Shown one piece after another: positions 8,000 through 16,579 of a stretch of DNA of 28,164 nt; the stretch's first letter is position 1; the number at the start of each line of letters is the position of its first letter. The stretch lies in the NCBI GenBank assembly GCA_964542475.1, contig CAZIUL010000055.1:1-28164 (forward strand). Reading direction: 5' to 3'. This stretch comes from CAZIUL01 sp964542475 (GTDB taxonomy: Bacteria; Planctomycetota; B15-G4; CAYZWU01). The position numbers and the translations under genes were made by a program. The notes beneath the pieces are model-generated. The model did no database searches. It was given only the letters and a program-made list of their open reading frames with translations, and was not told the DNA's origin.

Positions 8000-10900
8000 T
8001 TAATCATTTTTCTTCTTCTTATCTTCCGGTTTGACGAATTCAGGCACCTGCAGGTGCAGCCATCCCGGGACTTCGACAACCAGGGAAGCGCCCTTTGAAT
8101 AAAACTCGTATGCACGCTTTGAGCCGTTTTTTCCCTGCTTCACAGGGATACCACTGTCCAGCAGCCTGAGAAGCGCCCACAGCCCGCTGTACGAGCTGTC
8201 GAGGCCTTCGCCGCAGCCCTCGATCTTTATCTGGTCACCCGGGCGCCAGAAGAGCTCGGCCGGTCTACCCGTGAGGCTCCAAACCTTTTTTTCCTCACCT
8301 ATTATAACTGACCTGTACGACCTTGACGCTTTTTCTGGAGTTATATCGCCGGTTGTTGTCTCGTTATCCGACCGTCCTGAATAAAATCTGAAGCGCACAG
8401 GGATCTTTTCGCATTCTTCATGGCTGAGCCGCGACATCACATCCATGAAACCGATCCATTCGAGAAGGCTGTCAGCAACATTCCATCCTTTTCGTGTGCC
8501 TGGACCCGGATAAACTATCGAATCGTCCGCGACCTTTCGGATTTTCTCCTCCAACGCCGGCAGCAGCGGTTCGAGCTCGTCTAGCCTTTTGCCGTGTTTT
8601 TCCCGTATTTCAGCCAGAATCGATTGTATAGATGACGCCGGAACATCAGCATCTCCAAGGCTTGCTAAAGGGTACAAAAAGGAGAGCCTGCTGCCGTCCA
8701 TGTCCTCCCATGCGGCCTGGATCTCGTCCTCCACCGAGTTAAGGAGCCAGATCGCGATGCCGGAGGCAAATTCGGACTTGTCATTGAAAACATGCGTATG
8801 CTGGAAACCGATAGGAGACCAAGGAACAGGACCACGCATCAGCTTCTTCAGATCCCCGGGTGGTTCAGGAAACCGAGGAGGATCCGGTAGAATTGTTGAA
8901 TCGGGATCATGAAGCACTATAAAAAGGAATTCAGGGCCAGTGATTCCGATCTCCCCGCGGATGACGGGCATGATGATTTCGAGGCATTTTTTCTGCCATT
9001 CCATCACCGATTCGATGTAAACGAGAAGCTGATTGGTTTTCTCGAACGTGGGAAGGTTCAGCTCTTTCCAACGGTTCAACCGTTCCTTGATATTGTCGCG
9101 CTTGCCTTCCCAATCCACGAACAAGCTGTTGAAAACTACAGGAGATGACTTCTCCGGGCTGGAGGACCAGCTATTGAACATTTTGCCGAGTTGGTCGAGC
9201 AGGTAGAGATCCACCCGGCCGGATATCGCAACGAGATCCTCTTTCCATGGCTTGTGCAGTTCCAGAAGATGGCCAATTTCCCCGGGATCACTATCTTTAT
9301 CTATCTGATCCGGGTTGCAATACCACCAGTAAGATCCTTCGAAGCAGCCCAGAAGAGCTTTCAGGCCCTCTTCCTGACGTGGTGTGAATCCGCAGCTTTC
9401 TAGCCCTGCGAAATCCAATGGCTCGAAGATCCGCTTTTCGGGCCCACTCATGTGGTATCGGATTGCTGGTTCTCTTTCTATTTCTTGGGCAAATTCCACG
9501 AGCCACTGATATAAATTTGTACATTCGATTCTGTCGTAGGAATTTTTATCTGTTTCATCGGAGATCTTTTCCAGTAGCCCTCCGTATTTCTCGGGTGCAA
9601 ACACTGGCATCGCTTCTTTGAGGCATTGCTCGAGATCGATACTATCTTTCAAGAGCTCTGGAACCAGGGGTGAACACAGGTCGAGAACCCTGGCCGCTGA
9701 AGCTTTAACTCGTGCGCCTGTTACTAACGAGGCTCTGGAATAGAGAATTCCTGTAGGAATCCAGCTTTCCAAGAAACGTGAAAATCTCTTGGCGGCTCTA
9801 CAGTCCCGGCTGAGTAACTGAGAGTCCATGTCATCTGCGCCTGGCATCTCAACAAGAGCGCTATTCAAACCATCGATGTTCTCTGCAAGAGTCTCGAAAA
9901 TATCGAGCTTGTCCTTGTCGAATCCCATTGCCTTCCGGATCATCTCCGGAAGGTGGGTGACGAGTTCTTCACACCATTTGCTGATGATCTCGGTTCGTGT
10001 CCGGAGCTTGGAAAAAACGTCAGGTGCCACGGCTTCGAGCCCGGGAAGATCATCAAGAATGCTTATGGCCTCTTCAGCAGCTTTCAACCGGACGCTGATG
10101 TTTTCCTCTGATGTCCGCTCGGTTTTTGTGCTCATTTCTCGGGCAATCACGCGGGCAAGGCTGTTCTTTAGCGCACTCCTGAGCAGATCCCCGGATGCGC
10201 TCTTTTCCGCTATAGCAGCCATCATGCCCGGACTGGACACTGTTTTGATCGTGATGTAGCCTTCAACCGCTTGGAGAATGCGATCCGCGTTTCGTTCGCC
10301 TGAAGGCTCATCTCCGACATCATCCACGAGCTCAGCCAGGTTGTTCTGGATCGATTCGTATGCACTTTGCACTTGCGCAGGCAGTTTAGTCGTTTCATCA
10401 CGGGAATCCGTGGCGCCTGGAGAACCTGCGGCGGTTCCATCGGCCAGGCCCGGAAGATCGGTGCTGAACAGCCCTGTCAGGTTGATAACATAGCCGGCTC
10501 CGAAGATCAGGCTGATTAGGATAATGGCAGCCGCCGCGACCAGGCCGACCTTTCGCAGCCTCATGACTAGGCGGGAAGGCGGCCGCCGCGTGAGAAGCTT
10601 TGGCTGTGTGCTCACCTCTCTCAGCGCGGCTGCCATTTCCTCGCACGAGGAGTACCGCTTGGACGGTTCTTTCTCGAGGCATTTGAGGATTGTTTTCTCG
10701 AGCCCGTGGCCGACTATGCTGTTCAGCTTGCTTGGCAAAACCGGCGCGGCTGTGATGATCTTCGAAAAAACCTCCTGGCGGGTTTCCCCGCCAAACGGGA
10801 CCCGCAATGTGACGAGTTCGTACAGGGTCACACCCAGGGAGTATATGTCTGTCCGCAGGTCAACCCTGAGCCTGCGTGCCATTGCCTGCTCAGGGGACAT

Positions 10901-11764
10901 ATAATAGGGAGTGCCGGTGAGCTCCCCTGTCATTGTGAGAGGGGACATGTCTTCCACCAGGGCCAGGCCGAAATCCACGATGATCGGGGTTCCGCTGCGG
11001 TTTATGAGGATGTTCGAAGGCTTGATATCGCGGTGTATCACTCCCGCCTCATGGGCGTAGTGCAGGGCGTCGGCAATACGCGCAACGAGCCTGCAGATCC
11101 CCGCCAGGAAGTTTGCGCCCACGTGGATCTCTGGGGCAATGCCGAACTCCTCGTCGCTGTGTACCCCGGCCAGCCATTCTTCCGGCGGGCCTCCGGCTGA
11201 CCTGACCACGCTTGTGGCCTCGAGCTCCTGGACCGGAAGGCCGCGAAGTTCGGTGAGGATCTGTCTCAGTGATTTGCCGTCCACGTATTCCATGGCAAAG
11301 AAATGGCAGTGTTCGGCCGCCCCGACCCCGTGGATGCGAACGATGTTCGGGTGGTTCAGCTTGGCAACCGCTTCCCCTTCGCGCCGGAACCGGTCCACCA
11401 CCTTTGTTCGAACGCTGAAGTTCGCCGGCAAAAGCTTGAGCGCTATGCGGCGGGGCAGCGAGATCTGTTCCGCGAGAAAAACGATGCCCATGCCGCCCCG
11501 GCCGAGCTCGCGTATCAGGCGATAGTCCCCGATGACCCGGCCGGGATAAAAGGAATCCTCGTCCTTCTCTCCAGCCCCGGCTGTCTGGGATTCCTTCAGG
11601 GAGCTCATCAGCGGTTCCAGGAGGTCCTTTATATCGACGTGCTTGCCCAGCCACTCGCTGGTTGAAATCTCCTCTCCCGCATCCCTGTACCTCACGAACC
11701 GGTCGAACGCTTCGCGTGCACGTTCTGTTCTGGACAAGGTCTGATTCTCATCAGGTCCGTTCAT
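8000..11764 (-). CDS. Membrane Ser/Thr protein kinase with large C-terminal region, TssM-like at its end
   Basis: This 1254-aa protein has a short N-terminal helical segment (EAFDRFVRYRDAGEE), then a Hanks-type kinase: glycine loop GRGGMG (about 88-93), Lys110 in ALK, a 50-residue insert after the hinge, HRDIKPSN (about 244), DFG (about 264) and an SPEQ activation segment. One membrane helix follows (about 406-431). About 820 residues, mostly helical, lie beyond it. The last ~150 residues contain ELFWRPGDQIKIEG and SGLWALLRLLD, which resemble the C-terminal region of type VI secretion TssM/IcmF proteins; this is my pattern reading and not a tested match. The start at MNGPDENQ is chosen because GGTGAGG lies about 10 nt upstream; a Met 17 codons earlier lacks a well-spaced site. 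It is head-to-head with the gene at 12080. The kinase call is secure and the tail is tentative. Confidence 0.92.
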   Translation of the reverse strand: MNGPDENQTLSRTERAREAFDRFVRYRDAGEEISTSEWLGKHVDIKDLLEPLMSSLKESQTAGAGEKDEDSFYPGRVIGDYRLIRELGRGGMGIVFLAEQISLPRRIALKLLPANFSVRTKVVDRFRREGEAVAKLNHPNIVRIHGVGAAEHCHFFAMEYVDGKSLRQILTELRGLPVQELEATSVVRSAGGPPEEWLAGVHSDEEFGIAPEIHVGANFLAGICRLVARIADALHYAHEAGVIHRDIKPSNILINRSGTPIIVDFGLALVEDMSPLTMTGELTGTPYYMSPEQAMARRLRVDLRTDIYSLGVTLYELVTLRVPFGGETRQEVFSKIITAAPVLPSKLNSIVGHGLEKTILKCLEKEPSKRYSSCEEMAAALREVSTQPKLLTRRPPSRLVMRLRKVGLVAAAAIILISLIFGAGYVINLTGLFSTDLPGLADGTAAGSPGATDSRDETTKLPAQVQSAYESIQNNLAELVDDVGDEPSGERNADRILQAVEGYITIKTVSSPGMMAAIAEKSASGDLLRSALKNSLARVIAREMSTKTERTSEENISVRLKAAEEAISILDDLPGLEAVAPDVFSKLRTRTEIISKWCEELVTHLPEMIRKAMGFDKDKLDIFETLAENIDGLNSALVEMPGADDMDSQLLSRDCRAAKRFSRFLESWIPTGILYSRASLVTGARVKASAARVLDLCSPLVPELLKDSIDLEQCLKEAMPVFAPEKYGGLLEKISDETDKNSYDRIECTNLYQWLVEFAQEIEREPAIRYHMSGPEKRIFEPLDFAGLESCGFTPRQEEGLKALLGCFEGSYWWYCNPDQIDKDSDPGEIGHLLELHKPWKEDLVAISGRVDLYLLDQLGKMFNSWSSSPEKSSPVVFNSLFVDWEGKRDNIKERLNRWKELNLPTFEKTNQLLVYIESVMEWQKKCLEIIMPVIRGEIGITGPEFLFIVLHDPDSTILPDPPRFPEPPGDLKKLMRGPVPWSPIGFQHTHVFNDKSEFASGIAIWLLNSVEDEIQAAWEDMDGSRLSFLYPLASLGDADVPASSIQSILAEIREKHGKRLDELEPLLPALEEKIRKVADDSIVYPGPGTRKGWNVADSLLEWIGFMDVMSRLSHEECEKIPVRFRFYSGRSDNETTTGDITPEKASRSYRSVIIGEEKKVWSLTGRPAELFWRPGDQIKIEGCGEGLDSSYSGLWALLRLLDSGIPVKQGKNGSKRAYEFYSKGASLVVEVPGWLHLQVPEFVKPEDKKKKND

Positions 11765-12079
11765 TTGCAACAACCTCACCTCTTTGCCGAGATGCTCCGG
11801 AGGTCCGGCCGACATGTCCTTGGAATGGTACCAGTTATTCCAAGCGCTAGAAACCCCCTTTTTGATCAGATGACCCGGCCGACTTTCTTCGTTTCAAAAC
11901 AGTAACAGATGAACAGATGTTTGTGATTCGGTTGATTTTGTGTACCATCCGGGCGGGTAGGCTCGATATTCCCCGTTGAATCTTGTTGTTTCCAGTGCTA
12001 TATCAGTTTGTCTGCGTGAAGTTAGATCTGATTGTTCAGGATTGACCGACTGACAAAGATTTACTGGGAGGCGAGTACC
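11765..12079. other. Divergent intergenic region between kinase and papain-like gene
   Basis: These 315 bases separate two divergent starts and must hold both promoters, but I see no convincing -35/-10 pair. At 11870-11916 the minus strand can be read as FICYCFETKKV, close to FCYSFETKKV of both tricorn proteins, so part of this region may be a relic of a third tricorn copy. Confidence 0.5.
11870..11916 (-). pseudogene. Possible short relic of a tricorn propeller segment
   Basis: Minus-strand translation gives HLFICYCFETKKVGRVI and then a stop. It matches the FCYSFETKKVRQIT segment of the two tricorn genes, and most base differences fall at third codon positions. No further homology extends on either side, so chance is not excluded. 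Confidence 0.3.
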
Positions 12080-12955
12080 ATGCCTGACTTGACCGGTGGA
12101 TATCTGGGCGATGGGAAGGGCAACACCAGGATTCTGGATGCCATCTTGGCGCAACGAGCAATTACTTGGAAGACGCCGGCAAATCTGCTAGCGGAGGAGC
12201 TTTTCAAAAAGAACTTCATGCCCTACGCCAAGGCTCACTGGTCCTACCAAGGTTCCCAGTGCAACTGTGAGCACCTGGCCCGGGCGTTCTTGGGCACCTG
12301 GAACTATACGGGTTTCAAGAGGAAAAGCATAAACGCTCGGGAATCTCTACCAAAGGCGTCCGTGGACAAGTGCTTTGGCATGACGCAAAATGTGGGGATG
12401 ATCACCAGGGCTTTGAGAGTTTTCAACGGGCCCGCCCGGGGAAACGTCAGGAATCCCGCCACCAAAGCACTGGATGGCCGCTGCCTGTTCCCGGTTCATT
12501 ATTTATGCAAAGTCGGCACCAAGTACTTCGATCCCACGTTTGACCGGGTGACGTCGTCCCGGGATGACTGTGTCGAAAGCAAGCTCAAGAGGTTGTGCCT
12601 CACGATCTGGGTGACCGAGGATGAGAATTGTTTATACGAGCGGAACCAGGAGAAGGCGCCGGGATTTTCCGACTCATGGAACGAGTTCAAAGCCACTGAC
12701 TGGGTAACCTATACACAATGGAAAAGCCTCACGGCTCGATCAAAACACTGGCGTTCATCGGATCTTAAAGGCGTGGATAAGGCGTTGGAGTCTTATGAAA
12801 AAGAAAAAAACGCGAAGAACCTCTCGACCCTGAAGAGCGCCTTCCAGAAGTGGTATACAAAAAACAAGAACGAGGTCGCCCACCGGAACAAGGAAAGCTG
12901 CATCAACCGGTTGGCCCTCAACCTGGGGCTGGCAAAAACACTGCTCAAGGCCTGA
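12080..12955 (+). CDS. Uncharacterised protein with a putative papain/transglutaminase-like Cys-His-Asp core
   Basis: I do not recognise a named family for this 291-aa protein. It has a plausible cysteine-protease-fold triad: Cys61/Cys63 in SQCNCEHLARAF, at the start of a likely helix, His140 in FPVHYLCKVGT, and Asp151 in KYFDPTFD. The spacing and the H-(x10)-D 'FDP' ending resemble transglutaminase-like and papain-fold deamidase/toxin domains. The last ~70 residues (LKGVDKALESYEKEKN, then FQKWYTKNKN) look like a charged helical hairpin. There is no signal peptide or membrane helix. The start at MPDLTGG is chosen for a GGGAGG 8 nt upstream. It is divergent from the kinase with the TssM-like tail, which raises the possibility of an effector or regulatory partner (inference). 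The gene precedes the palindromic repeat array. Confidence 0.7.
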   Translation: MPDLTGGYLGDGKGNTRILDAILAQRAITWKTPANLLAEELFKKNFMPYAKAHWSYQGSQCNCEHLARAFLGTWNYTGFKRKSINARESLPKASVDKCFGMTQNVGMITRALRVFNGPARGNVRNPATKALDGRCLFPVHYLCKVGTKYFDPTFDRVTSSRDDCVESKLKRLCLTIWVTEDENCLYERNQEKAPGFSDSWNEFKATDWVTYTQWKSLTARSKHWRSSDLKGVDKALESYEKEKNAKNLSTLKSAFQKWYTKNKNEVAHRNKESCINRLALNLGLAKTLLKA

Positions 12956-13028
12956 TGACAGCGAGAAAAAAGCCCTGGCGGGCATGCTGCTGAACTCGCG
13001 CGCATATTTCGTCCTCTTCTGCTGCTAC

Positions 13029-13453
13029 CGTTTCTTCTGGAGGGCGGCACTCTGTTGCCGCCTCTTCTCATCCGGCGCTGACGGAGCAGCGCCCTCCATG
13101 CCGCCTCTTCTCATCCGGCGCTGACGGAGCAGCGCCCTCCATGCCGCCTCTTCTCATCCGGCGCTGGCGGAGCAGCGCCCTCCATGCCGCCTCTTCTCAT
13201 CCGGCGCTGACGGAGCAGCGCCNNNNNNNNNNNNNNNNNNNNNNNNNNNNNNNNNNNNNNNNNNNNNNNNNNNNNNNNNNNNNNNNNNNNNNNNNNNNNN
13301 NNNNNNNNNNNNNNNNNNNNNNCATCCGGCGCTGACGGAGCAGCGCCCTCCATGCCGCCTCTTCTCATCCGGCGCTGACGGAGCAGCGCCCTCCATGCCG
13401 CCTCTTCTCATCCGGCGCTGGCGGAGCAGCGCCCTCCATGCCGCCTCTTCTCT
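13029..13453. repeat. 43-bp palindromic tandem repeat array, interrupted by an assembly gap
   Basis: The array begins with a GGCGGCA/TGCCGCC hairpin, then repeats a 43-bp unit (phase marks CCTCTTC at 13061, 13104, 13147, 13190, then 13358, 13401, 13444). Each unit holds a perfect GGCGCTG/CAGCGCC hairpin with a 6-nt loop. One base in the loop varies (GACGGA or GGCGGA). Units are otherwise almost identical, and the true copy number is unknown because of the N run. It lies between convergent 3' ends. Confidence 0.95.
13223..13322. other. Assembly gap of 100 N inside the repeat array
   Basis: There are exactly 100 N, a conventional scaffold gap of unknown size, flanked on both sides by the same 43-bp unit. 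The gap is the result of the repeat and not a biological feature. Confidence 0.99.
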
Positions 13454-13493
13454 TTCTGAACACCGAACACTCCTCCGTTCCCCGCCGAGCCAT

Positions 13494-16400
13494 CTACCGC
13501 AGATGGCTGACAAGCAGCCGGATGGGAAGAGGGTAGGAGCTCATGTCGGGATTAGGGCCGGAATGCCTGAGCCAGAAAAGTCGCGCGTTTTTCTTGTCCC
13601 CGATAGAGAGATAGCCCGCGAGCCCCGCTGTCAGGAGGTAGTTGCGCTCTCTTTCGTTCGAAGGCCCCTCGCCCGAACCCAGGATGGCGGAGGACAGCTT
13701 TGCCATTGGGCCTGCGTCCCGCCGGGCAACAGCGTAGTGAAGGGTGAACCATCTTTTCGTTTCCAGGGATAGCTTTTGGATGCCGGGCCGCCTGGCAAGC
13801 GATTCCCACATCGGTGTAATCTCCCGGATGCCCAGGAACGGATTTATGGCGCAGGCCGCCTCGAACAGGCTTTCCCGCACAACCGTATCGTTCGGCGCCT
13901 GCCCGCCGGATCCGTTCAGTTCAAGGTCCAGCACGTGTATCCACGAGGGAACGACATCATCTGATCCGGCCTGAGCAGAGCCCTTCGCGGACAACATAAT
14001 GCTCATCGCTTTTCTAGCGAGCGTCTCCGATTGGGAGTACATGAAGAGGAGGTGTACCGTGCAGGGAACCGTGTCCTGCTTTAAAGCGCCCTTGATCATT
14101 TCGAGAACCGGAACGGGGCATGAGCTCATCTTGCTCAAGGCAGCGGCGCTTTGCTTCAGGTAGAGGCTCTTCGGCGCGTGGAAGCTCAGGTAGGGGAAAT
14201 AGTCGGAGTTGGCAGGCACTTCCATGGATGACCACAACGGCTGCATCGTGGACTTGTCACCGATACGACGCACTTCGATGTCCTGCAGGTGGGTGATCCC
14301 CTGACGGGTCATTTCTTTGACGAGCAACGGCTGGTCGAATATCCGGGAGTCCAGGCTATCGAGTTTGCGGCTGTTCGCGGCAGCGATGATGATGTTGAGA
14401 TCGCATGTGTTGAACACCGTGTAATCCGAAAAATGCGGAGACATCGCCTTGAATATGGAAGCTAGGAGCTTGATGTCGAACTCGTAGAGCTGTACCCATT
14501 GAACATACAACCCGTTCCGGTTGAGGCGCCCTTTGATGTACTGATAGAACTCCTGCGTGAAGAGGCCCGCCACCCCGCTGACCCAGGGATTGGATGGCTC
14601 GGAAATGATTATGTCGTAGCAGGTGTCGCTGCTCGAAAGAAGTGTTTTTGCGTCGGCGATATGGATGTGACTCCTGGGATCTGAATACGCTCTTTCCACG
14701 AGCGCTTCAAAGCAGCGGGCACCTTCCACCACAGCGGGCTCGATCTCGATGGTATCGACCCGCTCCACAAAATCCGCGCCCAGGAGCGTGTGTGTCGTCA
14801 TTCCGGAACCCATCCCGATGTTGGCGATCGTCTTGGCTTCAGGATGCATGGCAAGGGGAAGCACACCGAGGAAGGCCTGGGTGAACTCGTCAGAGCTGGG
14901 TGTGCTGGGATGTATCGATGCATCGGGTTTCCCGTTGGTGATCAGTGAAAAACCATGGCTTGGGTTACGGATGATATCGATCGTAGCGGTCTTGCCGTCC
15001 TTGTGATAGATCGCCTCTGTGCCTTCCTCGAGTGCGACGAGTCCATTTCGATAAACTCCCGAGGCTGTTTTGAGGGGATCGAACCGCACACAGAAAGCCA
15101 CGGCAATTGTCAATGCGGCGATGCCTGCCGCCGCAATCCAGGTCAAGAGTTTCCCTTTTCTCGACCGTTCGAGCGAGAGGCCCAGCAGATAGAATCCGAG
15201 CACTACATCGATGAGCCCCCCGAACAGGATCAGCCACCGAACTCCCACCAGCGGCATGACAACATGTGTCGCCAGCCACACCCCCAGGATGGCCCCGAAA
15301 GTGTTGGCAGCGTAAGTGCGGCCGATGCTCGCTTCCCCGCCTCCGTGTCTCATGAGTGCATGCGTGAAAAGGGGCAGGGTCATTCCAGCCATGAACGTTG
15401 CGGGAAGCATGACAGCCAGGGCGATACCGTGGCTAGACAGGATAAAAAGCGTATACCCCCCGTCGGTTTTGGTCAGGCTTCTTATCAAAAAGGCCATCAT
15501 GTCGAATGTTGTGCTGTAAAGGGGGATAGTGAGCACCGCCAGGAGGCCCATCAGTATCTGAACATGTCCGGCAGCGTTCACAGGCGATTTCAGGGTGTCG
15601 ATGCGGCCGCGGATCCAGAGGCCCCCGAAGGCAAGGCCCGTGATGAATGCGCTCAGCATGATCTCGAATGCTTGCGTTGTTGATCCGAGCACCATGCTCA
15701 GCATGCGGATCCACCCTATCTCGTAGAAGAAGGACGCGGTTCCGGTGAGCAGGGCGGCAAGCAGCAGCAGGCGTGCCGTGCGCACCGGGCTTTTGCCGTT
15801 TGAGGCGGTGGTGCGCGGGACGAGCGCTTTGATGTCGTTTTCCTTTCCTGAAGCGCCGCCTGTTCCGCAGGAGCCTGTTTCGTTCAGGGGGCGTTCAGAC
15901 CGACCCAGCGCGAGCATCCAGACAGCGAAAGCGACAAGCAGGCTTACGGCTCCGGATGTTTTCATCGCCCCGGGGAGGCCGATCCAGCTCATCAGGACGA
16001 ACGCACTCACCAGGGCGCCGGCTGCTGCGCCGATGCTGTTGGTAAAATACAGCATGCCGAGTGAGGATCCTGCTTTTTCCGGACGCAGGCGGATGACGCC
16101 CGCGCTCATCAGGGGAAAGGTCATGCCCAGCAGCACGGACTGGGGGAGGATGAGGGCCGACGCGACGGTCCATTTCAGCAGTGCGGCAAATGCCGGATTG
16201 CCCGCGCCGGGTAACATGCTGCTGTGCAGGAGCTCGCGCGCCTGGATGAACAAGGGGTGGAAAGCGAAGGCCAGAAGTCCTATGGCTGTTTCGATGAGGG
16301 CGTACACCATCAGGGGGTTGTTCAGCGAGCTCGACCGTCTGCCCGCGAACCAGGCCCCATATGCCATGCCGCCCATGAAGATTGATAAAACCAGGGTTTG

Positions 16401-16535
16401 CGCGCCTGCTGCATGTCCGAGGATCAGCGCAAGGTACCGCGACCACACCGATTCGTAGATGAGGCCGCTGAAGCCGGAGAGCGTGAATAGAAGCAACAGA
16501 AGAGGGTTGAGCAGGCCGGGAGAGGTTCTTCTCAT
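13494..16535 (-). CDS. Membrane-fused spermidine-synthase-like protein
   Basis: This 1013-aa protein joins a multi-pass membrane part (about residues 1-470, many hydrophobic helices in two blocks) with a soluble polyamine aminopropyltransferase-like methyltransferase fold. In the latter, NIGMGSGMTT (about residue 573) is the nucleotide-binding glycine motif, followed by DTIEIEPAVVEGA and IISEPSNPWVSGVAGLFTQEF, all typical of SpeE-like proteins. A C-terminal stretch of ~250 residues has no clear family. Such fusions are common in bacteria, but their substrate is not established, so true spermidine synthase activity should not be assumed. The start has AGGAA about 10 nt upstream. It begins 44 nt after the rho stop on the same strand, so it is probably the last gene of an argF-rho operon, and it ends 40 nt from the palindromic array. 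Confidence 0.88.
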   Translation of the reverse strand: MRRTSPGLLNPLLLLLFTLSGFSGLIYESVWSRYLALILGHAAGAQTLVLSIFMGGMAYGAWFAGRRSSSLNNPLMVYALIETAIGLLAFAFHPLFIQARELLHSSMLPGAGNPAFAALLKWTVASALILPQSVLLGMTFPLMSAGVIRLRPEKAGSSLGMLYFTNSIGAAAGALVSAFVLMSWIGLPGAMKTSGAVSLLVAFAVWMLALGRSERPLNETGSCGTGGASGKENDIKALVPRTTASNGKSPVRTARLLLLAALLTGTASFFYEIGWIRMLSMVLGSTTQAFEIMLSAFITGLAFGGLWIRGRIDTLKSPVNAAGHVQILMGLLAVLTIPLYSTTFDMMAFLIRSLTKTDGGYTLFILSSHGIALAVMLPATFMAGMTLPLFTHALMRHGGGEASIGRTYAANTFGAILGVWLATHVVMPLVGVRWLILFGGLIDVVLGFYLLGLSLERSRKGKLLTWIAAAGIAALTIAVAFCVRFDPLKTASGVYRNGLVALEEGTEAIYHKDGKTATIDIIRNPSHGFSLITNGKPDASIHPSTPSSDEFTQAFLGVLPLAMHPEAKTIANIGMGSGMTTHTLLGADFVERVDTIEIEPAVVEGARCFEALVERAYSDPRSHIHIADAKTLLSSSDTCYDIIISEPSNPWVSGVAGLFTQEFYQYIKGRLNRNGLYVQWVQLYEFDIKLLASIFKAMSPHFSDYTVFNTCDLNIIIAAANSRKLDSLDSRIFDQPLLVKEMTRQGITHLQDIEVRRIGDKSTMQPLWSSMEVPANSDYFPYLSFHAPKSLYLKQSAAALSKMSSCPVPVLEMIKGALKQDTVPCTVHLLFMYSQSETLARKAMSIMLSAKGSAQAGSDDVVPSWIHVLDLELNGSGGQAPNDTVVRESLFEAACAINPFLGIREITPMWESLARRPGIQKLSLETKRWFTLHYAVARRDAGPMAKLSSAILGSGEGPSNERERNYLLTAGLAGYLSIGDKKNARLFWLRHSGPNPDMSSYPLPIRLLVSHLR

Positions 16536-16579
16536 GCCGGATCGTTCCTATTGCCGTTTCGCGGTACCGGTTGTTCGTT

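Noticed and set aside
11894..12154. 86-codon minus-strand frame in the kinase/papain-like divergent region
   Set aside because: It overlaps the start of the gene at 12080, shows no family features, and the possible tricorn relic is in a different frame.
13029..13453. CRISPR array
   Set aside because: The units are contiguous with no unique spacers and no cas genes are near.
13111..13513. Open frames through the 43-bp repeat array
   Set aside because: They are translations of the repeat and the N run; 43 is not a multiple of 3, so no frame repeats the same peptide in successive units.
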